This document shows, in pieces, positions 18,788 through 27,587 of a stretch of DNA of 64,000 bases. Within the stretch, counting starts at the first letter, position 1; each line of letters begins with the position of its first letter. A model generated the notes under the pieces. It had not been told where the DNA came from and made no database searches. It saw nothing but the letters and a program-made list of their open reading frames with translations. The position numbers and the translations under genes are program-made. Source of the DNA: W11650 sp963545585 (GTDB lineage Bacteria; Bacillota; Clostridia; Lachnospirales; Vallitaleaceae); NCBI GenBank assembly GCA_963545585.1, contig CAUUKX010000002.1:1-64000 (forward strand), read 5' to 3'.

Positions 18788-19580
18788 AATAATTAAGCAA
18801 AGCTACGCAGCGTTTTCTCCAGAAAAAAAAGTGATTCAAAGCATTGGGGAACTGCGGTCGGCACCACCGAAACAGCCGAAAGAAGATAATGCTTTAATTA
18901 GGGCGGCGCTGGATGCGGCAGAAAATGTAAATCAGGAAAAAGAAGAGGCGGCGATTCGCTCAGAGGCGGAATGGACGGCGGAAATGGAGGCCAGACAAGC
19001 CGAAGCGGAGCGGATTTTAGAAGAAGCCAATGCGGCCAAGGCCAAGATTTACGAGGATGCGTACAACACTGGCATGGCCAAGGCCAAAGAGGAACTGGAG
19101 CGGCGGCGGGCGATTTTGGAGCAGGAATATGCCGATAAGAAAGACAGCATAGAAAAGGAACTGCGCCGGAAGTATCAGTCCAAATACGCAGGTCAGCTGC
19201 GCCGGCTGGAAGGCGATATGATTCTGTGGCTGAAAGGGATGCTGGAAAAATTAGTCGGAGAGGCCAGCCGAAAAGAGGAAACCCTAATTCATCTGGTGCG
19301 GATGGGTTTGCAGGAGATTTCTTTGCAGGGCGATTTAATTATCCGGGTATCGGAAGAGGACTTGAATTATGTTTGGGAGCATAAGGCTGAGCTAACGGAA
19401 GAATTAAGCGAAAAGCTGACAATTGAGGTTCTCAAGGATAAGGCTCTGAAAAAAAATCAATGTATTATCGAAACAGTGATGGGCAATATTGAATGCAGTT
19501 TAGATGTCCAGCTCAAAGGAATTGTTGACGAACTTCGGCTCATCTATGAAAGCATTATAAAAAATGAAAACGGAAGTTAG
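18780..19580 (+). CDS. fliH: Flagellar export ATPase regulator FliH
   Basis: FliH holds the export ATPase FliI in check and docks it at the base. The protein has a long charged coiled coil (residues about 40-150, Ala/Glu/Lys-rich) and a C-terminal domain similar to the V/F-type ATPase E/delta subunit (SEEDLNYVWEHKAEL...GNIECSLDVQL). TTG 18780 is taken as the start because GGAGGTG lies nine bases before it; it overlaps the last eight bases of fliG. FliH is a divergent family, so identity rests partly on position between fliG and fliI. Confidence 0.9.
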   Translation: MSKIIKQSYAAFSPEKKVIQSIGELRSAPPKQPKEDNALIRAALDAAENVNQEKEEAAIRSEAEWTAEMEARQAEAERILEEANAAKAKIYEDAYNTGMAKAKEELERRRAILEQEYADKKDSIEKELRRKYQSKYAGQLRRLEGDMILWLKGMLEKLVGEASRKEETLIHLVRMGLQEISLQGDLIIRVSEEDLNYVWEHKAELTEELSEKLTIEVLKDKALKKNQCIIETVMGNIECSLDVQLKGIVDELRLIYESIIKNENGS

Positions 19581-19692
19581 CCGCAGCCGTTATGGCGGAG
19601 GCGGATACATAATACCGGTTGGGCAGCCGGAGCTGCCAATTATTTCTATCTTACATCTAAGTTTATCTCAAAATATTTTATCCCTAAATTAA

Positions 19693-19753
19693 GGCTAACT
19701 TGTCTGCTATCGGCTCTGGGAATCGAGTAGAGCCAAAAGAGAAAAGTTGAGCC
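19693..19753. repeat. Short degenerate palindromic element in the fliH-fliI gap
   Basis: An imperfect palindrome: GGCTAACTTGTCTGCTATC then GGCTCT on the left, and AGAGCC then AAAAGAGAAAAGTTGAGCC on the right. The right half matches the right end of the MITE-like elements (AGAGCCAAAAAAGAC, AAGTTGAGT). It lies in an unusual 209-base gap inside an otherwise tightly packed operon. Confidence 0.5.
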
Positions 19754-19789
19754 CCAAAAATCAGAATCGGAAAAGTAAGGGGCAGGAGC

Positions 19790-21103
19790 ATGATTGAGTT
19801 TGAAAAATATGAAAAAATGCTTCATAAAAGCTATGTTGAGCATTTAGGCCGGGTTAATAAGGTTATTGGCCTGACGATTGAGTCCATAGGACCGAATGTG
19901 AATGTCGGCGATGCCTGCCTGATTACTTCGCAGGATTTAAGCCGGACAGTGCTGGCCGAGGTGGTTGGCTTTCGGGAGAACAGCATTTTGCTGATGCCGC
20001 TGGACGATATGGAAGGGATTGGACCGGGCAGTCATGTGAAATCAATCGGTCATCCGCTTCAGGTATCGGTTACCGATGGTCTTTTGGGGCGAGTGCTGGA
20101 TGGACTGGGCAAGCCGATTGACAACAAAGCGCCTTTTTATACCAACGAACTTTATAATATTGAAAATAGCGCACCGGATCCATTGCAGCGGGCACGAATT
20201 AAAGATTATTTGCCGATGGGGATTAAAGCTTTAGACGGACTTTTAACCATCGGTAGGGGGCAGCGGGTTGGCATCTTTGCCGGCAGCGGCGTGGGCAAAA
20301 GTACTTTGCTGGGCATGATTGCCCGCAACGCCTTGGCGGATGTCAATGTGATTGCGCTGATTGGCGAGCGAGGCCGGGAAGTCCGTGAGTTTGTGGAAAA
20401 GGATTTGGGAGAAGAAGGGCTGAGGAAAAGCGTAGTGGTGGTAGCTACTTCCGACCGGCCGGCGATGGAGCGGCAAAAAGCGGCAAAGACAGCGACAGCT
20501 ATTGCCGAGTACTTTAGAGATAAAGGCAAAAATGTAATGCTGATGATGGACAGTTTGACCCGGTTTTCTATGGCACAAAGAGAAATTGGGCTGGCGATTG
20601 GAGAACCGCCGGTTAGCCGGGGTTATACACCGTCCGTTTTGGCGGCGATGCCGCTGCTCTTAGAAAGAGCGGGGAATTCCGATAAAGGATCGATTACGGC
20701 GCTTTATACTGTGCTGGTAGATGGCGATGATATGAATGAGCCGATTACTGACGCAGCCAGAGGTATTTTAGATGGTCATATTGTGCTGAACCGGAAAATT
20801 GCCAATAAGAATCATTATCCGGCGATTGATGTCTTACAGTCCGTTTCGCGGGTTATGCCGGAAGTGGCCGATACTGAGCATAAAAAAGCAGCTTCGGAAA
20901 TGCGGGCGCTGCTGGCTACTTACCAGGGAGCGGAAGACTTAATCAACATCGGAGCTTATGTCGAAGGCTCTAATGAGAGGATTGATAAGGCAATTCGCAA
21001 GATTGACGCCATCAATCAGTATTTACAGCAGGAGGTCGGAGATTATTATTCCTTTGATGAAGAAATTCAAATGCTCAAGGACATTGTTTACGATGAAGAA
21101 TAA
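19790..21103 (+). CDS. fliI: Flagellum-specific ATPase FliI
   Basis: FliI is the hexameric ATPase that energises and unloads export substrates at the flagellar type III gate. The 437-residue protein shows Walker A GIFAGSGVGKSTLLG near residue 162, GERGREVREFVEKDLG, Walker B MLMMDSLTRFSMAQREIG and EPPVSRGYTPSVLAAMP. Length fits the family. GCAGGAG precedes ATG 19790. Confidence 0.97.
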   Translation: MIEFEKYEKMLHKSYVEHLGRVNKVIGLTIESIGPNVNVGDACLITSQDLSRTVLAEVVGFRENSILLMPLDDMEGIGPGSHVKSIGHPLQVSVTDGLLGRVLDGLGKPIDNKAPFYTNELYNIENSAPDPLQRARIKDYLPMGIKALDGLLTIGRGQRVGIFAGSGVGKSTLLGMIARNALADVNVIALIGERGREVREFVEKDLGEEGLRKSVVVVATSDRPAMERQKAAKTATAIAEYFRDKGKNVMLMMDSLTRFSMAQREIGLAIGEPPVSRGYTPSVLAAMPLLLERAGNSDKGSITALYTVLVDGDDMNEPITDAARGILDGHIVLNRKIANKNHYPAIDVLQSVSRVMPEVADTEHKKAASEMRALLATYQGAEDLINIGAYVEGSNERIDKAIRKIDAINQYLQQEVGDYYSFDEEIQMLKDIVYDEE

Positions 21104-21148
21104 GGATTAGGAGCGGGCGGTTTTCCGGCCGGCGGAAGGAGTTTTATT

Positions 21149-21589
21149 TTGGCAAAGTTTCAATTTCCGCTGCAAAGTTTATTGCATATTAAAGAAAAGC
21201 TGGAGACGCAATATCAAATGGAATATGGTATGGCAGTCCAGCAAAGAGACCGACAGCAGCAGGAGCTGAACCAAATCGGCGGCCTGATTCGGGAAGAAAA
21301 TCAAGTTTTTTTTGAGAAACAATTGGTTGCTTTTCGGGTTCGGGATTTGACAGTAGTGCAAAATAAAATTGCTTATTTAAAAGCAAAAGAAAAAGAAGCG
21401 ACCGCCAAACTCTATGAATTAGAGGATCAGGTGGCACGCAAAAGAGACCGGCTGGCTAAGGCGATGCAGGAGAGGAAAACATATGAAATCCTGCGGGAAA
21501 AAGCGCTGGAAGCTTATTATGAAGAAGAAAAGCAGGAAGCGCTGAAGTTGATAGATGAACAGGTAAGCTTTAAATATAGCAGGGAATAA
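21149..21589 (+). CDS. fliJ: Flagellar export chaperone/stalk protein FliJ
   Basis: FliJ is a coiled-coil central stalk for FliI. The 146-residue protein is almost all helical and charged, beginning with the family pattern FQFPLQSLLHIKEKLE and ending in AYYEEEKQEALKLIDEQ. The start is TTG 21149 behind GGAAGGAG. Identity is supported by size, coiled-coil character and place after fliI. Confidence 0.9.
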   Translation: MAKFQFPLQSLLHIKEKLETQYQMEYGMAVQQRDRQQQELNQIGGLIREENQVFFEKQLVAFRVRDLTVVQNKIAYLKAKEKEATAKLYELEDQVARKRDRLAKAMQERKTYEILREKALEAYYEEEKQEALKLIDEQVSFKYSRE

Positions 21590-21601
21590 AGAGGTCAAAC
21601 C

Positions 21602-22396
21602 ATGGCAAAAGAAAAAGAAAAGGCAACGGATTTACAAACCGCAGAAGATCAGAAAGAAAAAGGGGCAAAGGGATCGCTGCTTAAAATTATTTTAATTGCG
21701 GTGTTATCACTCCTGTTTTTATTGCTGGTATTTTTGCTGCTGCTTCGGCTGAATGTGTTTGGACTTGGTACGACAATAGGGCAGCCGTTGAAGAACTGGC
21801 CGCTGGCACATCTCTATTTGCCGCCGGAGGTATTTGAAACCGAAATCGATCCGGAGACTGGTGAACCGATTGTGGTGGAGCCAGAGGAAACGGTGGAGGA
21901 ACTAAGAGAAGTTATAAAATTAAATGAATCCGAACTGAAGAAAAAAACAGAAGAAGTCGATATGTTATTGAAGCAAGTGCAAAGCTTGAAAGCGGAAAAT
22001 GAAAGGCTGGCGGTATTTGAGAAAAATCAGCTGGCATATGAACAGGACAAGCGGGAGTTTGATGACCTGATTGTTCACTCCGGCGATCAAGCGGCGTTTG
22101 CCGACTGGTATCAGAAAATGAATCCGGACAATGCGGCGCGGCTTTATCAGCAGACAATGATGGATCTGGCGGTTAAGGAAGAACTGGATAAACTGACCAA
22201 AGTTTATTCAGAGATGAAGCCCAAGCCTGCGGCTAAGGTACTGGAGAACATGAGTACGACCAGGTTGGAAATGGTAGCCATGATTATAAAGAACTTGGAT
22301 ACCGCTCAGGCGGGAAAGATTATGAATGAGCTTGAGCCTAAGGTAGCCGCCAGAATTACGGCTTATCTGTATCCAGAAGAACAGGAAAGGAGGTAA
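21602..22396 (+). CDS. MotE/YlxF-like flagellar membrane protein
   Basis: A 264-residue protein with one long N-terminal membrane helix (about residues 26-52, very Leu-rich), a coiled coil (residues 95-140) and a C-terminal MgtE-N-like fold (MKPKPAAKVLENM, DTAQAGKIMNEL, PKVAARITAYL). This matches the layout of MotE and Bacillus YlxF, which stand between fliJ and fliK. MotE-type proteins are chaperones for the stator protein MotC in other bacteria; the role here is inferred only. Confidence 0.8.
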   Translation: MAKEKEKATDLQTAEDQKEKGAKGSLLKIILIAVLSLLFLLLVFLLLLRLNVFGLGTTIGQPLKNWPLAHLYLPPEVFETEIDPETGEPIVVEPEETVEELREVIKLNESELKKKTEEVDMLLKQVQSLKAENERLAVFEKNQLAYEQDKREFDDLIVHSGDQAAFADWYQKMNPDNAARLYQQTMMDLAVKEELDKLTKVYSEMKPKPAAKVLENMSTTRLEMVAMIIKNLDTAQAGKIMNELEPKVAARITAYLYPEEQERR

Positions 22397-22398
22397 CG

Positions 22399-23730
22399 AT
22401 GGCAACACCGACAATTAATGCGGCGCGCAGTTCTGCGGCCGGCGGTTTATTGGCGGCTGCATATCCGGCGGCTAAGTCTTCCGGTTATGAAGGAGCAAAT
22501 GCCTTTCAGGGCTTTTTGCAGAAGTCAGTTCAAGCTGAAAAACCAGCAGCCGTAAAAAACGGTAAGAGTCAGCAGGTGGAAGCCTCTAATAAAGAGGAAA
22601 ATGTGCAGGCTCAACCGAAAAAAACGGAAAAGCCGGAAATGACAGCGGAAGGAAAAACCGACGAGAAACCCGCAGCTGGTAAAGAAGCGGACAAGGAAGT
22701 GAAAATGCCGACCGATAAGGCGGAGACCGCAGTTCAAAAGCTGAAAGAGTTTGCTAAAGAAGTGCAGGAAACTTTAGGCTTGTCGGAGGAAGATCTGCAG
22801 CACTGGCTGAATACCTTGGGGCTGGGGATTATGGACTTGCTTAATCCCGCAGTTTTGCAGAACTTTTTTATGCAGGTGAAGGGGATTGATGTCAGTCAGC
22901 TGCTGACGGAGCCGGAAGCGGCGGCCGGACTGAAGGAACTGCTGGCGGAGGCAGGTAAGCTGCAGCCGGAACTGGCAAAATTAACCGGAAACGAAACCCA
23001 GAAGGAAGAGTTTGCTCAGTTTTTGCAGAAAGTTTTACCAGTTAGGGAACAAGAACAAGTTAAACCGGTAGAGGAAACGAAGGTTGAAAGCAAGCAAGCA
23101 CTTCAACCGGAAGAAAATGTCGGCTCAAAGCAAGCAAGTGAAGTGACGAAAGAGGAAAATAAAAACTTTCTGAAAGAAGAAAATGCCGAGTTGAGACAGG
23201 CGCTGCCGGAGGCCTTTTCAAAAGTAGTTATGACTGAAGAACGGGTGATTGTTACAGCCGAGGGCTTAGAACGGGTAACGACAACGGTGTCGGCCAAGGA
23301 TGTTTTTCAGCAGGTAGTGACTAAATTTACAGCTGAGAATGTAGGTGATGCGGCTAAGCTGACGGTTCAGTTAAATCCTGAACATTTAGGGAAGGTGGCA
23401 TTTCAGGTGGTTAGCCGTCAAGGGCAGTTGACTGGTCAGTTCGTAGCCGAATCCGAGGCGGTTAAAACGGCGCTGGAAGCGCAGGTCAGCCAGTTAAAGC
23501 TTCATTTGGCGGAGCAGGGCATTCGGGTAGCGGATGTTAAGGTTGTCGTTGGTGATACAGTGAATTATTTTGCCGGTGATAAGCCGAAAGAGCAAAATCA
23601 GGAAGCGGCTAAGAAAAAGTCGCGAAGATTTTCAGGCGACATTGCTGCGGCAGAACCGACAGAATCAGAAGAAGCCCCGACAGCGAAAGAAATTGGCCCT
23701 GTTACTGGAATGGTTGATTTTACGGCATAG
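22399..23730 (+). CDS. fliK: Flagellar hook-length control protein FliK
   Basis: FliK is a secreted ruler that switches export from hook to filament proteins. The 443-residue protein has a low-complexity Lys/Glu/Ala-rich N-terminal two thirds and the conserved C-terminal hook-length domain (LTVQLNPEHLGKVAFQV, VKTALEAQVSQLKLHLAEQGI). It starts two bases after the previous stop, behind GGAGG. The variable N-terminus is usual for the family. Confidence 0.92.
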   Translation: MATPTINAARSSAAGGLLAAAYPAAKSSGYEGANAFQGFLQKSVQAEKPAAVKNGKSQQVEASNKEENVQAQPKKTEKPEMTAEGKTDEKPAAGKEADKEVKMPTDKAETAVQKLKEFAKEVQETLGLSEEDLQHWLNTLGLGIMDLLNPAVLQNFFMQVKGIDVSQLLTEPEAAAGLKELLAEAGKLQPELAKLTGNETQKEEFAQFLQKVLPVREQEQVKPVEETKVESKQALQPEENVGSKQASEVTKEENKNFLKEENAELRQALPEAFSKVVMTEERVIVTAEGLERVTTTVSAKDVFQQVVTKFTAENVGDAAKLTVQLNPEHLGKVAFQVVSRQGQLTGQFVAESEAVKTALEAQVSQLKLHLAEQGIRVADVKVVVGDTVNYFAGDKPKEQNQEAAKKKSRRFSGDIAAAEPTESEEAPTAKEIGPVTGMVDFTA

Positions 23731-23739
23731 GAGGGAAAG

Positions 23740-24531
23740 ATGGCAAATCATAGCGAAACAGAAGCACTTAAAAAAAGCATAATGAATCAGTACGGAACTA
23801 ATACATTGCCTAAGAAACGAACTGGCGGGAGTGACTTGAGTAAAGATGCGTTTTTGCGACTCTTAACAACGCAGCTTCGTTATCAGAATCCGTTGGAACC
23901 GACCAATGATAAAGAGTTTTTAGCGCAAATGGCTCAGTTCACGGCGTTAGAGCAAATGAACAACTTAAATTCTGCTTTCCAGATGAATCAGGCCAGTGCC
24001 ATGATTAATAAAAATGTGGAAGCACAGATTAAGAATCAGGAAACCGGTGAGGTTACCAAGGTCGAAGGCAAGGTCATTGCCGTTAATGTCAAGGAAAACA
24101 AACCATATCTGGTTGTTCAGACCGTAAACGGTACTCAGAAAGAAGTAGAACTGGGAAGCGTTAAGACTATTGGCGACGGCACAACACTGGATGCAGAAAT
24201 TTTGTCCAAGCAGTTGGAAAGACTGCAGATTATGCAGATGAATATGCTGCTGAATAAGCAGGTAACGGCCGAAATTACCAAGAAAGAAGGCAAGGAAACC
24301 AAGACCACGAAGATTGAAGGTAAGGTTGTTGGCTTTAACTTTGAACGCGGCAAGCAAAATGCGATTGTTCGGACAAAGGACGGCAAAGAGCAGGAAGTTG
24401 AAATTACGAAGATTAAGTTAGTGAATGACGGCACGACCAAAGATGCGGAATTTTTAGCCGGCAAAATCGCGGACTTGACGAAAAAAGTAGCCGAATTAGA
24501 GAAGTTGGTTCAAACGTTGAAAAGACCGTAA
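23740..24531 (+). CDS. flgD: Flagellar hook-capping protein FlgD with duplicated middle domain
   Basis: FlgD caps the growing hook. The N-terminal signature SKDAFLRLLTTQLRYQNPLE and FLAQMAQFTALEQM is clear. After it, a unit of about 75 residues appears twice in tandem: residues about 90-165 (KVEGKVIAVNV...KTIGDGTTLDAEILSKQ) and 170-248 (KIEGKVVGFNF...KLVNDGTTKDAEFLAGK). Total length is 263 residues. A duplicated middle domain is not what I know from standard FlgD proteins. A coiled end (KIADLTKKVAELEKLVQTL) follows. Confidence 0.92.
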   Translation: MANHSETEALKKSIMNQYGTNTLPKKRTGGSDLSKDAFLRLLTTQLRYQNPLEPTNDKEFLAQMAQFTALEQMNNLNSAFQMNQASAMINKNVEAQIKNQETGEVTKVEGKVIAVNVKENKPYLVVQTVNGTQKEVELGSVKTIGDGTTLDAEILSKQLERLQIMQMNMLLNKQVTAEITKKEGKETKTTKIEGKVVGFNFERGKQNAIVRTKDGKEQEVEITKIKLVNDGTTKDAEFLAGKIADLTKKVAELEKLVQTLKRP

Positions 24532-24591
24532 GAATGGAGAAAGCTCCATCCGAGCAGCGGTCAGGGAAGCGCTTCGGCGGTGGAGGGCAGG

Positions 24592-24972
24592 ATGAATATC
24601 AATCAATTTAAAAGCATTACGCAAGTTCAAAATGAAGTTAGACGGCAAGGGTCTAAGATAGAAAAAAAGACAGAAGGAAGCAGTTTTCAGCAGGCACTGC
24701 AGAATAAGCTGGCTTCTCCAGAACTGACTTTTTCTAAGCACGCTTTGGAACAGATTCAACATCGGGAAATCAGGCTCGATGAAGCGGGAATTAAGAAGCT
24801 GAATGAGGGCGTGCACAATGCCCGGGAAAAAGGGATTCGTGAATCTCTGATGCTGATGGATAATGTAGCGTATGTGGTCAGCATTAAAAATGCGACAGTG
24901 ATTACCGCATTAGAAGCGGCGGAAACTAAGAATCATGTTTTTACTAATATTGACGGGGCTGTGGTTTTGTAG
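24592..24972 (+). CDS. TIGR02530-like flagellar operon protein
   Basis: A 126-residue protein placed between flgD and flgE, where Clostridia and Bacilli commonly carry a small protein of the TIGR02530 'flagellar operon' family. Conserved-looking core: LTFSKHALEQIQHREIRLDE and LMLMDNVAYVVSIKNATVITAL. ATG 24592 follows GGAGGGCAGG; GTG 24580 is less likely. Family role is unknown; a hook-related job is inferred from position. Confidence 0.8.
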   Translation: MNINQFKSITQVQNEVRRQGSKIEKKTEGSSFQQALQNKLASPELTFSKHALEQIQHREIRLDEAGIKKLNEGVHNAREKGIRESLMLMDNVAYVVSIKNATVITALEAAETKNHVFTNIDGAVVL

Positions 24973-25053
24973 CCGGACCTTGGTAAGGGGGCAAAACTTT
25001 TCGGACAGAATGAAGAAAGTTCCACAGCCAGAAATTAAAGGAGGTTACGCATT

Positions 25054-26364
25054 ATGATGCGTTCAATGTATTCCGGTGTATCCGGACTCAGAGTCCATCA
25101 GACCAAGATGGATGTTATTGGTAATAATATTTCTAACGTAAATACGACTGGCTTTAAAGGCAGCCGGACGTTGTTCAGCGAGGCGTTCAACCAGAACCTG
25201 CAGGGTGCTTCTGGCCCGACGCCGAATCTGGGTGGCCGCAACCCAATGCAGATTGGTTTAGGCGCTAATGTCAATACGATTGACGTCAATATGAACGAAG
25301 GTTCATCACAGCGGACGGATATCGTTACGGATTTGAAGATTGAAGGACGTGGATTTTTTATCGTCAGAAATGCGGAGGGTACTAAGTTTACCAGAGCTGG
25401 TGCGTTCCGAATTGATGCCGCTGGCAATTTAGTTAATCCGGCCGGTATGAATGTAATGGGCTGGAAGCCGGATCCAAACAAACCGAATGAGATTCAAAAA
25501 GGTGAGGTATCTCCGCTGAAACTTTTAAGCCCGGAAAATATGTATAGTCTGCCGAAAGCGACAACCAAGGGTACGCTCAGCGGCAACATCAATCAAAATG
25601 ACTCTCAGGTACAAACTACCGGTTTGGGGGCGCCGATAACCATGACTGTTTATGATAGCCAGGGATATCCTTATACGGTGCAGTTCCGGGTGAAGAAAAC
25701 GGCTACTCCGAATCAATACGAAATAACCTTAGAGTCAGTAAGGGATCAGAAGGGCAATGATGTTAAAGGCACAACAAATCCCAATTTAGCACTTACGCCA
25801 TCACCGGTAAACTTATCGTTTGATTCTGCCGGTAAGATTTCAACGAATCCAGCCACGTTTAAAATTTCGGGAGGCGACACGACGTTTGGATCAAAGTTTT
25901 CGGAAATAGACGTTGATTTTTCACAGATTACGCAGTTTTCGGGCAATACCAATGTCGAAGGTGTGCGCGGCGATAAGGACAAAGTTGGGGCTGGTAATGC
26001 AGCTGGTAAGCTGACTAGTTTTCAGATTGGCGGCGATGGCCGGATTATGGCGAAGTATTCCAATGGCGATACCAAGCTTTTAGGTCAGATTGCAATAGCG
26101 GATTTTGATAATCCAGCTGGCTTACAGAAAGAGGGTGAGAACCTGTTTAGTACGACAATGAACTCGGGTGAGTTCAACGGTATCGGCAAGGATGCAACTT
26201 CTCTCGGTTCCAAAATTAACTCCGGTGTGTTGGAGATGAGTAATGTTGATCTCTCGCTTGAGTTTACGGAAATGATTACAACTCAAAGAGGCTTTCAAGC
26301 TAATTCAAGAGTAATTACAACATCAGATGAAATCTTGCAGGAATTAGTTAATCTAAAGAGATAA
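25054..26364 (+). CDS. flgE: Flagellar hook protein FlgE
   Basis: FlgE is the main subunit of the flexible hook. The 436-residue protein begins MMRSMYSGVSGLRVHQTKMD, has the axial motif IGNNISNVNTTGFKGSRTLF, a middle domain (GTLSGNINQN, PITMTVYDSQG) and the C-terminal helix SNVDLSLEFTEMITTQRGF with SRVITTSDEILQELVNLKR. Length and motifs fit FlgE better than FlgG. GGAGG precedes ATG 25054. A terminator follows. Confidence 0.95.
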   Translation: MMRSMYSGVSGLRVHQTKMDVIGNNISNVNTTGFKGSRTLFSEAFNQNLQGASGPTPNLGGRNPMQIGLGANVNTIDVNMNEGSSQRTDIVTDLKIEGRGFFIVRNAEGTKFTRAGAFRIDAAGNLVNPAGMNVMGWKPDPNKPNEIQKGEVSPLKLLSPENMYSLPKATTKGTLSGNINQNDSQVQTTGLGAPITMTVYDSQGYPYTVQFRVKKTATPNQYEITLESVRDQKGNDVKGTTNPNLALTPSPVNLSFDSAGKISTNPATFKISGGDTTFGSKFSEIDVDFSQITQFSGNTNVEGVRGDKDKVGAGNAAGKLTSFQIGGDGRIMAKYSNGDTKLLGQIAIADFDNPAGLQKEGENLFSTTMNSGEFNGIGKDATSLGSKINSGVLEMSNVDLSLEFTEMITTQRGFQANSRVITTSDEILQELVNLKR

Positions 26365-26374
26365 CAGTTTAAGT

Positions 26375-26430
26375 AAAAGGAAAGCCTGAAAGAGAATTTG
26401 TTTCTTTGTCAAGCTTTCCTTTTATTGAAT
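26375..26430 (+). terminator. Terminator between flgE and flbD
   Basis: AAAAGGAAAGC pairs with GCTTTCCTTTT around a 27-base loop, with a TTTTATTG tail. It separates the flgB-flgE unit from the flbD-motA unit, though read-through is possible. Confidence 0.75.
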
Positions 26431-26447
26431 AAATACTTTACAAAGGC

Positions 26448-26476
26448 TTTACTTTTTGTAATAATATTGTTATAAT
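26448..26476 (+). promoter_or_regulatory. Internal sigma-A-type promoter before flbD
   Basis: TTTACT (26448-26453) and TATAAT (26471-26476) with a 17-base spacer, directly after the hairpin that follows flgE. It should drive flbD, motA and the downstream export and chemotaxis genes separately from the hook genes. Confidence 0.75.
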
Positions 26477-26578
26477 AAATTCAAAATTCAGCTTGTTTGT
26501 GTTTGTCGGACAAATTGCGGAATGGCCAGCCGCTTCATGTGTCTGGATGCAGCTGAAAGCAGGAAAAGAGGAGAGCAG

Positions 26579-26761
26579 ATGATATATGTTACCAAGTTAA
26601 ACAATGTGGAGATTTTGCTCAATGAAGACTTGATTGAAGTAGTCGAAGAAACACCGGATACGATTATTACCCTGACGACAAGCAAAAAGCTGATCGTTAA
26701 GGAGACAAAAGAAGAACTGTATCAAAAGGTATATGAATATAAAAATGCAATTTATCATTAA
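26579..26761 (+). CDS. flbD: FlbD/SwrD-family flagellar protein
   Basis: A 60-residue protein of the FlbD family (SwrD/YlzI in Bacillus subtilis, reported to raise motor torque for swarming). It matches the family start MIYVTKLNN and the blocks ILLNEDLIEVVEETPDTIIT and KLIVKETKEEL. ATG 26579 is fixed by AGAGGAGAG; longer starts lack a ribosome binding site. It immediately precedes motA, consistent with a stator-related job. Confidence 0.92.
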   Translation: MIYVTKLNNVEILLNEDLIEVVEETPDTIITLTTSKKLIVKETKEELYQKVYEYKNAIYH

Positions 26762-26790
26762 GTAAGAATTGGAATAGATGAGGTGGAATT

Positions 26791-27585
26791 GTGGATTTAG
26801 CATCAATTATTGGGTTGATATTGGGAATATTCTTTTTTGTAGCTTCCATTATTATAAATGCAGGCGTAGGTTCTTTGGGAAACTTTTTTGACCCGGCCTC
26901 CATTATGATTGTTCTCGGCGGTACTTTGGCTTCGGTCATGATTACCTTTCCGATGACGAAGTTTATCAACGGTTTAAAGGGAGCGGGACTGGTATTTAAA
27001 GATATCAAAAACAATGAAGGAAAAATGATCCAAGATATTATTCAACTTTCCAATATCGCCCGGAAAGAGGGACTTTTGGCGTTGGAGGAAGCAGCGAATA
27101 ATGTGAATGACGCATTTTTAAAGAAAGGTATCTTATTAATCGTGGACGGTACTGATCCAGAGCTGGTTCGGAATATTTTGGAAACCGAAATTATTTATAT
27201 TGAAGAACGGCATGGTTCGGTGCAGGCTTTTTGGGGAAAGGTTGGCGACCTCGGTCCGGCTTGGGGTATGATTGGTACGCTGATTGGCTTGATTAACATG
27301 TTAAAAGCCGTCGGCGGTGATTCTTCGGCAATTGGTCCGGCTATGGCGGTAGCGCTGATTACTACCTTATATGGCTCTTTGCTGGCTAACTTTATTGCGA
27401 TTCCTTTTTCTTCCAAACTGAAGATTCGTTCGACTGAAGAAATGATGGTCAAGGAAGTCATGGTCGAAGGCCTGCTTTCGATTCAGGCTGGTGAAAACCC
27501 GAGAGTTATTGAAGAAAAGCTGAAAGCATTCCTGTCGCCGAAGATGCAGTCTCAGATGACAGAAGCTACGGAGGCGGGTGAATAA
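26791..27585 (+). CDS. motA: Flagellar stator protein MotA
   Basis: MotA with MotB forms the ion channel that turns the motor. The 264-residue protein has four membrane helices, with a large cytoplasmic loop between helices two and three (EEAANNVNDAFLKKGI; EERHGSVQAFWGKVG) and the helix-three/four signature GPAWGMIGTLIGLI with PAMAVALITTLYGSLLAN. The start is GTG 26791 behind GAGGTGG. Its stop lies two bases from motB. Confidence 0.96.
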   Translation: MDLASIIGLILGIFFFVASIIINAGVGSLGNFFDPASIMIVLGGTLASVMITFPMTKFINGLKGAGLVFKDIKNNEGKMIQDIIQLSNIARKEGLLALEEAANNVNDAFLKKGILLIVDGTDPELVRNILETEIIYIEERHGSVQAFWGKVGDLGPAWGMIGTLIGLINMLKAVGGDSSAIGPAMAVALITTLYGSLLANFIAIPFSSKLKIRSTEEMMVKEVMVEGLLSIQAGENPRVIEEKLKAFLSPKMQSQMTEATEAGE

Positions 27586-27587
27586 AT

